From the NCBI GenBank assembly GCA_016700335.1, contig CP065014.1:213501-277500 (forward strand): a DNA stretch of 64,000 bases. Reading direction: 5' to 3'. A model generated the notes under the pieces. The model saw only the letters and a program-made list of their open reading frames with translations, was not told the origin of the DNA and searched no databases. Origin of the DNA: Chlorobiota bacterium (GTDB lineage Bacteria > Bacteroidota > Ignavibacteria > OLB7). Of this stretch, positions 9,439 to 19,334 are shown in pieces (within the stretch, counting starts at the first letter, position 1; every line of letters begins with the position of its first letter). The translations under genes and the position numbers were made by a program.

Positions 9439-11928
9439 ATGAAGAACAAAATAGGAATATTCTTTATATTTTTTATATCGATTATAATACTTTCAAGTTG
9501 CGGTAGTTCAACGCAATCCTCTAAAACCAAGCGTGCGAGCAAGGTTCAGATTGATGATGAATTTTCTGTGCTTGATGAGAATTCAGTTGATAAGTATGCT
9601 AATGATCCAGCAATAAGAAGAAAACTCGATGAAGCTCGTGGTTATTATTTGCTTGCCGGTAGATATGCTAATGTTAAGAAGATTACTCAAGCTGCCAAAA
9701 ACTACGAAACTGCATTAGGTATATTGAATGAATTAAGCACGTATCCAGATATATATTCCTATAAAGATTTTGCAAAACTTTCAGAGACTGTAGTAAAAGA
9801 TTATGAAGAAAAAATCCCACTTGATAAATTAGAACCAGGAAGTAACTTCTTTGTTTTACGTGACAAAATAATGAGTGAAATTGAAAATATTCCAATTGAT
9901 AAATCTAGAGTTAAAAGAAGTGACTTGAAAAATCCTGTTAAAGGTAAGGTTGATGGAATGCAAATTGAATTATCTGACCAACCAGCAGTTGACCAGTGTA
10001 TAGCATATTTTACTTCAGAAAAAGGAAGGCGTACTTTTAGTAATTGGTTAGGGAGAACTACAAAATATTTCCCAATGTATGATAGGATATTGAAGGAAGA
10101 AGGTGCACCATTAGAATTAAAATTTCTTTCAATGATTGAGTCAGGTCTTAACCCTACAATTGCGTCATGGGCAAAGGCTGTTGGCTTGTGGCAGTTTATC
10201 CCAGGTACTGGTAGAATGTATGGCTTAAATACGAGTTGGGCAATAGATGAAAGACGTAATCCTGAAAAAGCTACTAGAGCTGCTGCACGTTACTTAAGTG
10301 ATTTAAATGATGATATGGGTGATTGGCATTTGGCTTTAGCCTCTTATAATTGTGGACCTGGCAGAGTGCGTCAAGCAATTAATTCAGCTGGTGGAAGCCG
10401 CAATTACTGGGAAGTTAGAAAGTATTTACCACGTGAGACTCAACAATATGTACCATTGTATATTGCTGCTGCTTTAATTACAATGAATCCAGAAGATTAT
10501 GGTTTTACTGATATTAATTATGAAAAACCGACAGAATACAAAACGATTGTTTTAAAAGGGGGTACTTCATTTGACAAAATATCTAAGGCAGCAAATGTTC
10601 CAGTTGATGAACTACGCAGATTTAATCCTGAACTCTTAAGAGATAAAATTCCATCAGGTTATTATGATTATCCATTGAATATACCTACCTATGTAACAGT
10701 GGATATTTATGAAGCAATGAAAAGCTTGCCTGCTGATACATTAACTAATTCACTTATATCTCATAAAGTTCAAAAAGGTGAATCTTTAAAATCAATTGCA
10801 TCTAAATATGATGTAACAGTAAATTCTATTTGCGATTTAAACAATATTTCTCCAACTTCTCAGGTTGGTCGTGGAATTACTTTGAAAATACAAATTCAAA
10901 GAACAAAAACAGATATTACTTTGAATCAGGATTTAAACATAAATCTTTCTCAAGATAGTTTAGAAAACAGCGTACTCCAAAATATTTCAGAAAATGAGAA
11001 TATTAAATCTAATTCAAAAAGTGAAATTGGAACAATACCATTAACTAAAGAAGAGAAAGAACCAGAAACAGGTTTAAAAGATAAATCTAATGATGATGTT
11101 AATATAAAAAGGAACCTAGTTCCAGAAGATAAAAAAACATCATCTGCAATTTCTAAAATTGAGGATGAAGAACCAAATAATTCAATAAAAAATAAAACTA
11201 CTTCTAAAACTGGTTCATTGAATACAACTTTAAAGAAAGATATAACATCTAACAATAATGTATTATCAAAAAAAATTGCATCTAAAAAAGAAATATCTTT
11301 AAAAAAAGAAATAGTATCTAAAAAAGAAATTGCTTCAAAAAAGGAATTAACTTCTAAAAAAGAATCCCTTTCAAAAAAGAATCTCACTTTAAATAAAGAT
11401 AAAAAACAAAATATAGAAAAGGAAAATTTAAAGGATACTAAAAGTAATACTAAAAAAGACTTAGCAGATAAAACGACTAAATCTAAAAAAGAGATAAGCA
11501 AGGAGCATTCAGTGCAAAAGGGTGAAACCCTTTATGGAATTGCAACTAAATATGAAATTAGTGTTGGAGATTTAAAAAAATGGAACCCAGAAACTGCTGA
11601 AAATGGCTTAAAAACTGGTTCAAAGATTAAGATTAAATCTAACACAAAAAAATCAACTGGAATTGATTTAAAGAATAACAAAAACATATCTTTAAATTCT
11701 AAATCTGTTAAAAAAGAAAGTGAAAAGATAGTTATTAAAAAAAATAATCTAACTAAGAATACCCTTACTAATAAAAATTCAGATAGAAAAAAATCAACTG
11801 AATCAAATGATATTAGTGAGAAAAAGTTAATAGCTAAAAAAAATATTAAAGTAAATAAATCTGAAAGTAAAATCAGTTCTTTCAAACAATCAAAATATAC
11901 AAAAGGGAAATTGGTTGCAAGAAAATAA
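9439..11928 (+). CDS. MltD-like lytic transglycosylase lipoprotein with LysM domains and lysine-rich linker
   Basis: An 829-residue peptidoglycan lytic transglycosylase anchored in the envelope. The N-terminal lipobox is I-L-S-S-C-G (Cys near residue 21). The SLT domain spans about residues 200-340. The catalytic Glu is Glu234 in F-L-S-M-I-E-S-G-L-N-P, followed by the G-L-W-Q-F-I-P and A-L-A-S-Y-N-C-G-P motifs. A LysM-like segment at about 370-415, a LysM at about 440-485 and a C-terminal LysM at about 689-733 should bind peptidoglycan. Residues about 495-685 and 735-829 are low-complexity, very rich in Lys and Ser, with repeated S-K-K-E-I/L units at about 605-655. That tail is unusual for MltD, making the protein nearly twice the usual length. 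A strong terminator follows at 11967. Confidence 0.92.
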   Translation: MKNKIGIFFIFFISIIILSSCGSSTQSSKTKRASKVQIDDEFSVLDENSVDKYANDPAIRRKLDEARGYYLLAGRYANVKKITQAAKNYETALGILNELSTYPDIYSYKDFAKLSETVVKDYEEKIPLDKLEPGSNFFVLRDKIMSEIENIPIDKSRVKRSDLKNPVKGKVDGMQIELSDQPAVDQCIAYFTSEKGRRTFSNWLGRTTKYFPMYDRILKEEGAPLELKFLSMIESGLNPTIASWAKAVGLWQFIPGTGRMYGLNTSWAIDERRNPEKATRAAARYLSDLNDDMGDWHLALASYNCGPGRVRQAINSAGGSRNYWEVRKYLPRETQQYVPLYIAAALITMNPEDYGFTDINYEKPTEYKTIVLKGGTSFDKISKAANVPVDELRRFNPELLRDKIPSGYYDYPLNIPTYVTVDIYEAMKSLPADTLTNSLISHKVQKGESLKSIASKYDVTVNSICDLNNISPTSQVGRGITLKIQIQRTKTDITLNQDLNINLSQDSLENSVLQNISENENIKSNSKSEIGTIPLTKEEKEPETGLKDKSNDDVNIKRNLVPEDKKTSSAISKIEDEEPNNSIKNKTTSKTGSLNTTLKKDITSNNNVLSKKIASKKEISLKKEIVSKKEIASKKELTSKKESLSKKNLTLNKDKKQNIEKENLKDTKSNTKKDLADKTTKSKKEISKEHSVQKGETLYGIATKYEISVGDLKKWNPETAENGLKTGSKIKIKSNTKKSTGIDLKNNKNISLNSKSVKKESEKIVIKKNNLTKNTLTNKNSDRKKSTESNDISEKKLIAKKNIKVNKSESKISSFKQSKYTKGKLVARK

Positions 11929-11966
11929 TATTAATGTTATCAAAATAATTATTAAACTGAAAAATG

Positions 11967-12002
11967 AAAGACGTTATCAATAATTGATACGTCTTTTTTT
12001 TT
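11967..12002 (+). terminator. Rho-independent terminator after the lytic transglycosylase
   Basis: AAAGACG-T-TATCAA / TAA loop / TTGATA-CGTCTTT, a 13-bp stem with one bulge, followed directly by a run of T to 12002. Confidence 0.9.
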
Positions 12003-12055
12003 GTTTTGAAAAATATCTAAAACCAAAATTAAAATGATATTTTTGAAAAAAAATA

Positions 12056-12676
12056 ATGATTGAACTTGCAGACATAATTAAATGGCTTTCACAGCTCTCA
12101 CCAATTGGTCTTTATTCTATGTTGTTTTTTATATCATACATTGAGAATATTTTCCCACCTTCTCCAAGTGATATTTTAATAATATTTATTGCAACACTAA
12201 TAGGAATTGGAACAATTGGCTTAGGAGAGTCAATTATTATTTCAACATTAGGAAGTATAACTGGCTTTCTAACAGCTTTCTGGTTAGGTAGGAAATATGG
12301 ACGCAAATGGATTGATGATAAGAAATTTAAATTTCTTGATAAAAGTTCATTTGAAAAAGTTGAAAATTGGTTTGAAAAGTATAATTATGGAATTATTATC
12401 GCAAATAGATTTTTGGCAGGAACAAGAGCTATAATTTCTTTTTTTGCTGGAATGTCTAAATTAAAAATTGTTCCTACCACAATTTTATGTTCTATTTCAG
12501 CTTTAATATGGAACACCATTTTGATAAATATTGGGAAATTATTAGGAGACAATTGGGAGTATGGTGTGAAATTATTATCTGAATATAATATGGTTGTATT
12601 GTCAGTTTTAGCTTTAGTTGTTGTTTATTTTACAACGAATTACTTTATCAAAAAATATAAATCAAAGAATGTTTAA
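12056..12676 (+). CDS. DedA family membrane protein (VTT domain)
   Basis: A 206-residue inner-membrane protein of the DedA/SNARE-associated family, whose members take part in lipid-carrier or phospholipid flipping and membrane homeostasis. It shows an early amphipathic E-N-I-F-P-P-S-P-S-D motif, the G-R-K-Y-G-R-K turn, and the R-F-L-A-G-T-R motif (about residue 119) that corresponds to the family R-F-x-P-G-x-R. There are four to five hydrophobic segments. Its stop codon overlaps the start of the lipoprotein gene at 12669 by 8 bases, so the two are probably translationally coupled. Confidence 0.92.
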   Translation: MIELADIIKWLSQLSPIGLYSMLFFISYIENIFPPSPSDILIIFIATLIGIGTIGLGESIIISTLGSITGFLTAFWLGRKYGRKWIDDKKFKFLDKSSFEKVENWFEKYNYGIIIANRFLAGTRAIISFFAGMSKLKIVPTTILCSISALIWNTILINIGKLLGDNWEYGVKLLSEYNMVVLSVLALVVVYFTTNYFIKKYKSKNV

Positions 12677-13325
12677 AAAAGAAATTTATTTACTTCTAAT
12701 TTTATTGTTTGTTCTAACATCTTGCAAGAAAGAGAATGCAAATTTAAATAGTAAAACAAAGAATGGAATTACAAACGAATATGATACTACTGATTCAAAA
12801 GATACAATTATTAATTTTCCTGTAAAAGATCCTGCCCAAAGCACTCTTCCAGTTGCAAAAGATGGTAGATTCCAAATACCTTTGAGTAAATTTGTTGGAA
12901 CTGATTTGTGGATTACATTACCGAAAAATTTCGCAATTAGTCCTGAAGCATCAGGCAACGGATCTGCATTTTATATTTTTGATAAAAGTGATCCAAGCTT
13001 AAAAGACAAATCGGCTACTGTTAGAGCTTTTGCTAGGTTACAAGTTACATCAAAGCCACCAAATGGTTTTGCTGGTCAATCAGATAGCACAATTGAAAAT
13101 GTTGTTATTGCTGCACAACCACTTCAATGGAAAGTTTGGGAAGAAAAATCTCCAAATGGTGATAAGTTCTATTTAAGGGAATTGAACTCACCAGACTTTT
13201 TTGCAGGAGTTTCACCTGAACAATCTCAAAAACATATTGCATTGTATATATATTTAGGCGGAACTGATGCTGCTAAAATTAAAGAATTGGTTGTTGCTGT
13301 TAATACACTAAGTATGAAGCCTTAA
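12669..13325 (+). CDS. Hypothetical lipoprotein
   Basis: A 218-residue protein with a lipoprotein signal: MFKKEIYLLLILLFVLTSC, Cys at residue 19 followed by Lys-Lys. I chose ATG 12669 rather than an earlier in-frame TTG at 12618 because only this start puts the signal peptide at the N-terminus. The start overlaps the end of the DedA gene by 8 bases. The mature part has a low-complexity Asn/Asp/Ser/Thr linker and then a globular domain of about 150 residues with no family I recognise. Coupling to DedA suggests an envelope role; function unknown. Confidence 0.8.
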   Translation: MFKKEIYLLLILLFVLTSCKKENANLNSKTKNGITNEYDTTDSKDTIINFPVKDPAQSTLPVAKDGRFQIPLSKFVGTDLWITLPKNFAISPEASGNGSAFYIFDKSDPSLKDKSATVRAFARLQVTSKPPNGFAGQSDSTIENVVIAAQPLQWKVWEEKSPNGDKFYLRELNSPDFFAGVSPEQSQKHIALYIYLGGTDAAKIKELVVAVNTLSMKP

Positions 13326-13536
13326 ACTTATTAATAAAGTTTTTGAAGAAATTCCTAAATATAATCCAATGCTTGTATTAGTAGTACTTTAATAAAAGAA
13401 ATTTAAAATTTACAAGATATGATTTTCTAAATATTAGTGAAATTGTATCTTGTTTTTTACTAAAGGATTTAATTAACCAATTAATTCCAAATTGTTTTTG
13501 TCTTTTAAAAAGTAGTTAATTAAAAAACTAAAAATT

Positions 13537-13544
13537 TATATTTG
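13537..13544 (+). promoter_or_regulatory. Candidate Bacteroidota -7 promoter box TATATTTG
   Basis: Matches TAnnTTTG, 23 bases upstream of the M28 peptidase ATG. No convincing -33 TTTG lies at the usual spacing, so support is partial. Confidence 0.4.
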
Positions 13545-13567
13545 TATAATTAAAATTAATATAATTG

Positions 13568-15394
13568 ATGAAGAAATTTCTTTTTTCCCTTTTTTTTAGT
13601 ACTTTAATTTTTTCAAATTCTTTTACTCAAAACTTAAAAAATGATTCAATAATTTTTGATTCTTTGAATTTAAGAGATAATATTAAATTTCTTGCCAGTG
13701 ATTCACTTTCTGGCAGAAGCCCATACTTGAAAGGTAATGCTGATGCCGCTAATTTCATTGCCATTAAATACCGTGAAGCAGGATTAAAGCCAATTGGATA
13801 CAACACAACTAAAAAGAAACAATACTCAAATGAAGATTACTATAATTATTTTTCATTTTTAGCATCAGTTAAAACTGGAGATAATTCAAAGGTTGAAATT
13901 AATATTAATGGAGTTGAGCAAAAGTTAAAACTAAATAATAGTTATTCAGTTATGAGTTTTAGCGATTCATCATCAATAAGTTCAAGTCTGGTATTTGTTG
14001 GGTATGGAATTAATGCACCTGAATTGCAATATAATGATTATTCTGAAATTGATGTAAAAGGGAAAATAATTATTATAATGAGATATTTCCCAAACAACAA
14101 CAACCCACACAGTTTGTTTGCTAAATATGGATCTATGACTAGTAAAGTACGAACTGCTAAAGAGAACGCTGCCGCAGGAATAATTTTTATTTCACCACCG
14201 AAAGATTCAAGTTCAATATTTGAAACAAAACTTGATAAAAGTTTTGTAAGATGTGGAATCCCATGTGTGTCAGTTAGTGGTGATGTTTTTATTAATCTAA
14301 GAGATAGTTTAGGTAGAAATTTAAAAGAAATTCAACAACATATTGATTCAGTACGAAAACCTGCTTCTTATATAATAAAAGATTCTAAAGCAAATATCAC
14401 TTGTGATTTAATTTTAGAGAAAAAAAATGTACCAAATGTGATAGGTGTTTTACCTGGAACTGATCCTGTTCTTAAAGATGAGTTTATTGTTATTGGAGGT
14501 CATTTTGATCATTTAGGAATGGGTGATGATGGTTCATTAAACACTACAAAAACTCCATCAATACATTATGGAGCTGATGATAATGCTTCTGGTACTGTAG
14601 GGGTTTTGGCTTTAGCCGAGGCTTTTGGAAAGAATAATATCAAAACAAAAAGAACTCTGGTTTTCATTTGTTTTAATGCTGAGGAAATGGGACTTCTTGG
14701 TTCAGCTGCTATTGTTGAAAAATTTCCTTTAGAACTAGGAAAAGTGATTACTATGATAAATATGGATATGATTGGTAGGTTGGATTCTAATAATCTAATT
14801 GTTCAAGGCTCTGGTACTTCACCAATCTGGGAGAGTTTTGTTAAGAATTTAAACAAATATGATAAGTTTAACATCAAGTTTGTAAAAGATGGATTTGGAC
14901 CAAGTGACCATTCAAGTTTTTATACAAAAAATATTCCTGTATTATTTTTCTTTACTGGGCTTCATAAAGATTACCACAAACCAACAGATACTTGGGATAA
15001 AATTAATACTTCAGGAATGGCTAAAGTTTTAGGATTAGTATATAAATGTGTGAATGGGATAGATCAAATGATTCAAAAGCCAGAGTTTACTAAGGTGCAA
15101 GCATCGGCTCAGAACCGCAATTCAACTGGATTTAAGGTATATGCTGGTACAATTCCAGATTATGCCTACGATGGAAAGGGGCTAAAATTAAGCGGCGTTA
15201 CTGATGGTGCCCCTGCTCAAAAAGCTGGTGTAAAAGATGGTGATATCATTGTTAAAATGAATAACAAAGTAATTGATAATATATATGATTATACAGATGC
15301 ACTAGGTGAATTCATTCCTGGTGATGAAGTTGAAACTACTTTATTAAGGGGCAAAGATAAAATTGTTGTTAAAATTATTATGATGAGTAGATAA
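13568..15394 (+). CDS. Secreted M28 family zinc aminopeptidase with PA and PDZ domains
   Basis: A 608-residue exported metallopeptidase. The ATG at 13568 gives MKKFLFSLFF..., a signal peptide ending near S-F-T-Q; an in-frame TTG just before it is unnecessary. A protease-associated (PA) insert covers about residues 120-260. The M28 catalytic domain, about 285-490, shows the paired-zinc ligands: G-G-H-F-D-H, Y-G-A-D-D-N-A-S-G, N-A-E-E-M-G, N-M-D-M-I-G and S-D-H-S-S-F. A PDZ domain at about 520-605 (G-A-P-A-Q-K-A-G-V-K-D-G-D-I-I) may bind peptide C-termini. It likely trims peptides in the periplasm or outside the cell. It is a single gene with its own promoter. Confidence 0.93.
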   Translation: MKKFLFSLFFSTLIFSNSFTQNLKNDSIIFDSLNLRDNIKFLASDSLSGRSPYLKGNADAANFIAIKYREAGLKPIGYNTTKKKQYSNEDYYNYFSFLASVKTGDNSKVEININGVEQKLKLNNSYSVMSFSDSSSISSSLVFVGYGINAPELQYNDYSEIDVKGKIIIIMRYFPNNNNPHSLFAKYGSMTSKVRTAKENAAAGIIFISPPKDSSSIFETKLDKSFVRCGIPCVSVSGDVFINLRDSLGRNLKEIQQHIDSVRKPASYIIKDSKANITCDLILEKKNVPNVIGVLPGTDPVLKDEFIVIGGHFDHLGMGDDGSLNTTKTPSIHYGADDNASGTVGVLALAEAFGKNNIKTKRTLVFICFNAEEMGLLGSAAIVEKFPLELGKVITMINMDMIGRLDSNNLIVQGSGTSPIWESFVKNLNKYDKFNIKFVKDGFGPSDHSSFYTKNIPVLFFFTGLHKDYHKPTDTWDKINTSGMAKVLGLVYKCVNGIDQMIQKPEFTKVQASAQNRNSTGFKVYAGTIPDYAYDGKGLKLSGVTDGAPAQKAGVKDGDIIVKMNNKVIDNIYDYTDALGEFIPGDEVETTLLRGKDKIVVKIIMMSR

Positions 15395-15567
15395 TCTAAA
15401 ACTTTAAATTGTTTTGATTCTATATTGTGAAATTTTCTATTGAATGTAGTTAATTTTACTGTAAAGTGAATAACGTTTAGTTAGTTAAATAAATATCTGA
15501 AAACCTAATGTTATCAAAATTATTTTAACCTAAAAACTTGAATTGAATTTTTTAATCCCTTTTCGTT

Positions 15568-18500
15568 TTGAACAAGTTAATATTATATTTTTTTCTTATA
15601 ATAACCTTTATATACTCTATAAATAGTTATGAAGTAAAAGCCCAAAGTAATGGGCGAGGGACTGAGTTTTGGTGTTCTTTCCCAAACAATAGAAATGATA
15701 TATTTGTATTAAGATATATTAGGCTTTATTTTACTTCTGGAAATAATTCTGGTGATGTAAGAATTTACAAAGGTGATAGTTTAATTGGGTTAGTAAAAGC
15801 AAAACCATTTGAGGTTACTACATTCGATGTTCCAATTGATATCGCTCAAGTTACCCCAATTTCATCATTAAAAAATGATTTAGTTTTTAAAAATAAAGCT
15901 CTCTTTATAAAGTCCGACTACCCAATTACAGTTTATGGGATGAACAGATCCCTGCAATCGAGCGATGGGATGTTAATCCTACCATTAGAATCATTAGGAG
16001 ATGAATATATTTTCCCTTCATATTCTTCATCACAAATGATGATTATAGCCACAGCTGATAATTCAGATATTAATATAACAATTCCCTCTAATACTAAATC
16101 ATTGAATCACACAAGAAATTTTTCTGTAAATATGAATAAAGGTGATGTATTTATTTGTGTTGGGAATGATCTTGTAACAAACTCAGATTTGTCTGGTACT
16201 AAAATAACTTCAGATAAAATTATTGCTTTAGTTTCTGGTTCTCAATGTATAAAAATTCCAGATGATACTTATACAGCTTGTAACCATATTGTTGAAATGA
16301 TTATTCCAACAACTTCTTGGGGAAAAATTTATTACTCAGTCCCATTAAAAACTAGAACTTCATCTGATACATATAGAATATATTCTGGTGATACAAATAG
16401 TAAGGTATTTATAAATGAAGTGTTATGGAGAACTTTACCAACATATGGAGGAGAGAATTTTAAAGGTTGGTTCCAATACAATTCCAACTCCAACTCTAAC
16501 GATTTAACCACTTTTGTAAGTAATAAGCAAATATTTGTTCAACAATTTTCAAATTCTTGGACTTACGATTCTGTGTTAAATTCAGACCCGTTTATGTTAA
16601 ATTTAATACCTACTGAGCAATTTATTAAAAAAGGGAAAGTTCTTTTTAGTTTGGATGACACATCATTTTCTCAAAACTATCTTAATGTTGTAATTGATTC
16701 ATCTGAGTTTGACAAATTAGAAATTGGTAAAATTAATTCACCCTTAGTAAAAGTTATAGCTGACACAAATAATGGTTTTAAGCCATTCCCAGTCAAGTAT
16801 AATGGTAAAACTTATTTAGGAGGGACAATCAATTTAAGTAATGGATCTTATCAACTTGTTAGTACTTGCCCTTTTGCAGCTTACTTATATGGTTTCCAGG
16901 CTTACGATGGATTTGGTTATGCTTTGTCATCTGAAACCGAATACCAAAGAGGGGGTGATACATTGTTTGTAGATACAACTATTTACTGCCAATCAGCATC
17001 TATAATAATTAAAACTTTAAACAAAAATCCAATTGGATTAAGAAGTATTTATTTAGAAAATCCAAAAAATTTAAGACTAAATTTTATAAACCCACCAAAC
17101 CCTCAGTCACTTTTCAAATCAACTTACGCAGAAGTTGAAGTTGCAGTTATTGATACCTCAGCGGATGCTGAAGGAACATTGGTAATTACTGATATTAGTG
17201 GTAAAAAGTGGAGATATTATTTTCATTTTCAACAGACAAATTTAAAATTAGAGAGTGATTCTATTAGGCATTTGCCTAATGATTCGTATTACTATTTTAC
17301 ACTTACAAACTTATCTGATAAAACTATTTTTGTTCAATCTCTTAAATTTTCATTTGGGGATAATGTAAATCTATTATCACTTTCACAATCAATTCCTGTC
17401 TTTCTAAAAAGAAATGAAAAAGTAAATATAATTGCTCGTCAGATAAGTATTAATGACTCTGTTTCAGATACTATTTTAATTGAATTGAATTGTAGAATTA
17501 AAAAATTCCCTTTCTTCTTTAAAGGGAAAGCTGCTAAGCCAGACCCTTACTTAACTCATATAGATTGGGGTGACAAATGGATTTCAAATGAGGTTAAATG
17601 TACTAAGAATATTATTAAACAATATGATACTACAATTTATATTGTCAATAATGGAGAAAGAGCATTTAATATAAGTAAAGTATTCCTTGAAGGACTAGAT
17701 TACGAAATGGGTGTTTTTAAAATAGATACAACAAAACTTTTAAATTCAACAGATACAATATTTGGAATTAGTTCAAAGTATAATTTTCTTCCCGTACATC
17801 TAATTTTTAAACCAATATCTGAAAAAGAATATTATTGCAATTTGGTTTTGGTTCTTAAGAATGGTGACACTATCAAAACCCAAATTCTTGGAGAAGGAAC
17901 TGAATCTCATTTAATTGTTGACAAAACAAATATTGGAGTATTAATATTCAAAGGTCCTAAGCTTACTGAAATTAATCAAGATGTACTTTTGATTGCTCGT
18001 AAAACACGTAACACTACTATAACTGGAATAAAAATAATTGGCAAGGATTCACTCGATTTTACTTTTAAATCAGGGTTTATTCTCCCTGATAGTTTAAATA
18101 AATGGGTAATTATGCCAAATGAAATTAGAAAAATCCCTATTACTTTCAAACCATTAAGTACTGGTAAGAAATCTGCAAAACTTGAATTAATATCAGATAA
18201 TTCATTCTGCGATGATTCAATCCCAAGTTTAACAGGTTTGGCTTATAAAGATGGATATTTGTATAAATTTAACAATAACATAGATTTTGTAAATGCTTTT
18301 TTGTGTTCAATAACATTACAAAAAATAGTGATTAGAAATTATGTTGATGTTCCTTTAAAAGTAAATAATTTCAGAATTGTTGATAAAGATAATACTATAA
18401 CAATTTTGGATTCTTCTAAAAAAATACTTAATTACAACGACTCAATAGTTATTTCTATAGCTTTAAAACCAATTCAGGAAGGAGATTACAATGCTAAGAT

Positions 18501-19311
18501 TTTGTTTGATATTTTAGATGCAACTTCAGATATTTTAATAGAAAGTGCTACCACTAACATATCTGGTAAAGTAAATAAATATTCATTAGCTTCAGGTTTG
18601 TCGCAATATTATCATGGCAATTTGAATCAAGTATTATCTGTTCCTTATTTATTGAAAAATGATATTAGCGAACTTAAAATAAATAAATTTAGATTAAATT
18701 TAGGATATGAAAAAACTGTTTTAAATTTAATAAATTATTCAAAAATTGATATAGCTTCTTCGATGATAAAAGGGACTTTACTTGATGGTTGGGACTTTAA
18801 TATAATTCAATATACTCCAGGAAATTTATCTATTGAGTTCTATTCCTTGAATAAGTATTTAAATGGAACAGGAGAGTTGTTTAATATGAAATTTATTTTG
18901 TTTGTTGGTGAAACCGAAAAAGGATTTTTGAAGTGTAATTTAGATTTTAACTCATTTAATGACTGTATAATTAACCAACCAGAATCATCAATAGTTTCAA
19001 TTGACTCTGTTTGTGGTTTGAAATCTAGGTTAATTGATTTGTCAAATGTAAATTTCTCATTGAAACAAACTGAGCCAAACCCATCAGATAATAGCTTTAA
19101 AATTAAATTTAGTTTAGGATTTACAAACCCTACATCAATGATTCTATTTAATAAAAATGGGGAACTAATTTCTGAATTAATTAATGAAAATCTAAAAAAA
19201 GGTGATTACATTTTAGAAATAGATGCAAGTAAATTACCATCTGGGGTATATTATTATAAATTAAGATCTGGTTCTTGGTCTCAAACTAAAAGTTTGATAA
19301 TATCACATTAA
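15568..19311 (+). CDS. Second giant IgGFc-binding-like T9SS-secreted protein
   Basis: A 1247-residue paralog of the protein at 553-4995 with the same domain order. It has a signal peptide ending V-K-A-Q, an IgGFc-binding-like region at about 30-450, Ig-like choice-of-anchor-D-type repeats at about 640-1000, a cohesin-like module at about 1010-1130 and a T9SS tail at about 1160-1247 (E-P-N-P-S-D-N-S, ending G-x-W-S-Q-T-K-S-L). It starts at TTG 15568. No in-frame ATG exists before residue ~124, and a later start would remove the signal peptide. Both paralogs keep the V-C-G-x-x-x-R-L-I segment just before the tail. Probably a surface adhesin; ligand unknown. Confidence 0.85.
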   Translation: MNKLILYFFLIITFIYSINSYEVKAQSNGRGTEFWCSFPNNRNDIFVLRYIRLYFTSGNNSGDVRIYKGDSLIGLVKAKPFEVTTFDVPIDIAQVTPISSLKNDLVFKNKALFIKSDYPITVYGMNRSLQSSDGMLILPLESLGDEYIFPSYSSSQMMIIATADNSDINITIPSNTKSLNHTRNFSVNMNKGDVFICVGNDLVTNSDLSGTKITSDKIIALVSGSQCIKIPDDTYTACNHIVEMIIPTTSWGKIYYSVPLKTRTSSDTYRIYSGDTNSKVFINEVLWRTLPTYGGENFKGWFQYNSNSNSNDLTTFVSNKQIFVQQFSNSWTYDSVLNSDPFMLNLIPTEQFIKKGKVLFSLDDTSFSQNYLNVVIDSSEFDKLEIGKINSPLVKVIADTNNGFKPFPVKYNGKTYLGGTINLSNGSYQLVSTCPFAAYLYGFQAYDGFGYALSSETEYQRGGDTLFVDTTIYCQSASIIIKTLNKNPIGLRSIYLENPKNLRLNFINPPNPQSLFKSTYAEVEVAVIDTSADAEGTLVITDISGKKWRYYFHFQQTNLKLESDSIRHLPNDSYYYFTLTNLSDKTIFVQSLKFSFGDNVNLLSLSQSIPVFLKRNEKVNIIARQISINDSVSDTILIELNCRIKKFPFFFKGKAAKPDPYLTHIDWGDKWISNEVKCTKNIIKQYDTTIYIVNNGERAFNISKVFLEGLDYEMGVFKIDTTKLLNSTDTIFGISSKYNFLPVHLIFKPISEKEYYCNLVLVLKNGDTIKTQILGEGTESHLIVDKTNIGVLIFKGPKLTEINQDVLLIARKTRNTTITGIKIIGKDSLDFTFKSGFILPDSLNKWVIMPNEIRKIPITFKPLSTGKKSAKLELISDNSFCDDSIPSLTGLAYKDGYLYKFNNNIDFVNAFLCSITLQKIVIRNYVDVPLKVNNFRIVDKDNTITILDSSKKILNYNDSIVISIALKPIQEGDYNAKILFDILDATSDILIESATTNISGKVNKYSLASGLSQYYHGNLNQVLSVPYLLKNDISELKINKFRLNLGYEKTVLNLINYSKIDIASSMIKGTLLDGWDFNIIQYTPGNLSIEFYSLNKYLNGTGELFNMKFILFVGETEKGFLKCNLDFNSFNDCIINQPESSIVSIDSVCGLKSRLIDLSNVNFSLKQTEPNPSDNSFKIKFSLGFTNPTSMILFNKNGELISELINENLKKGDYILEIDASKLPSGVYYYKLRSGSWSQTKSLIISH

Positions 19312-19334
19312 ATTATAAGACTATTATTAGTTGA

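Noticed and set aside
10950..11501. 183-codon minus-strand frame inside the lytic transglycosylase gene
   Set aside because: It lies opposite the low-complexity Lys/Ser repeats, which read as Phe/Leu/Ser on the other strand. It has no family features and is a mirror of the plus-strand repeat.
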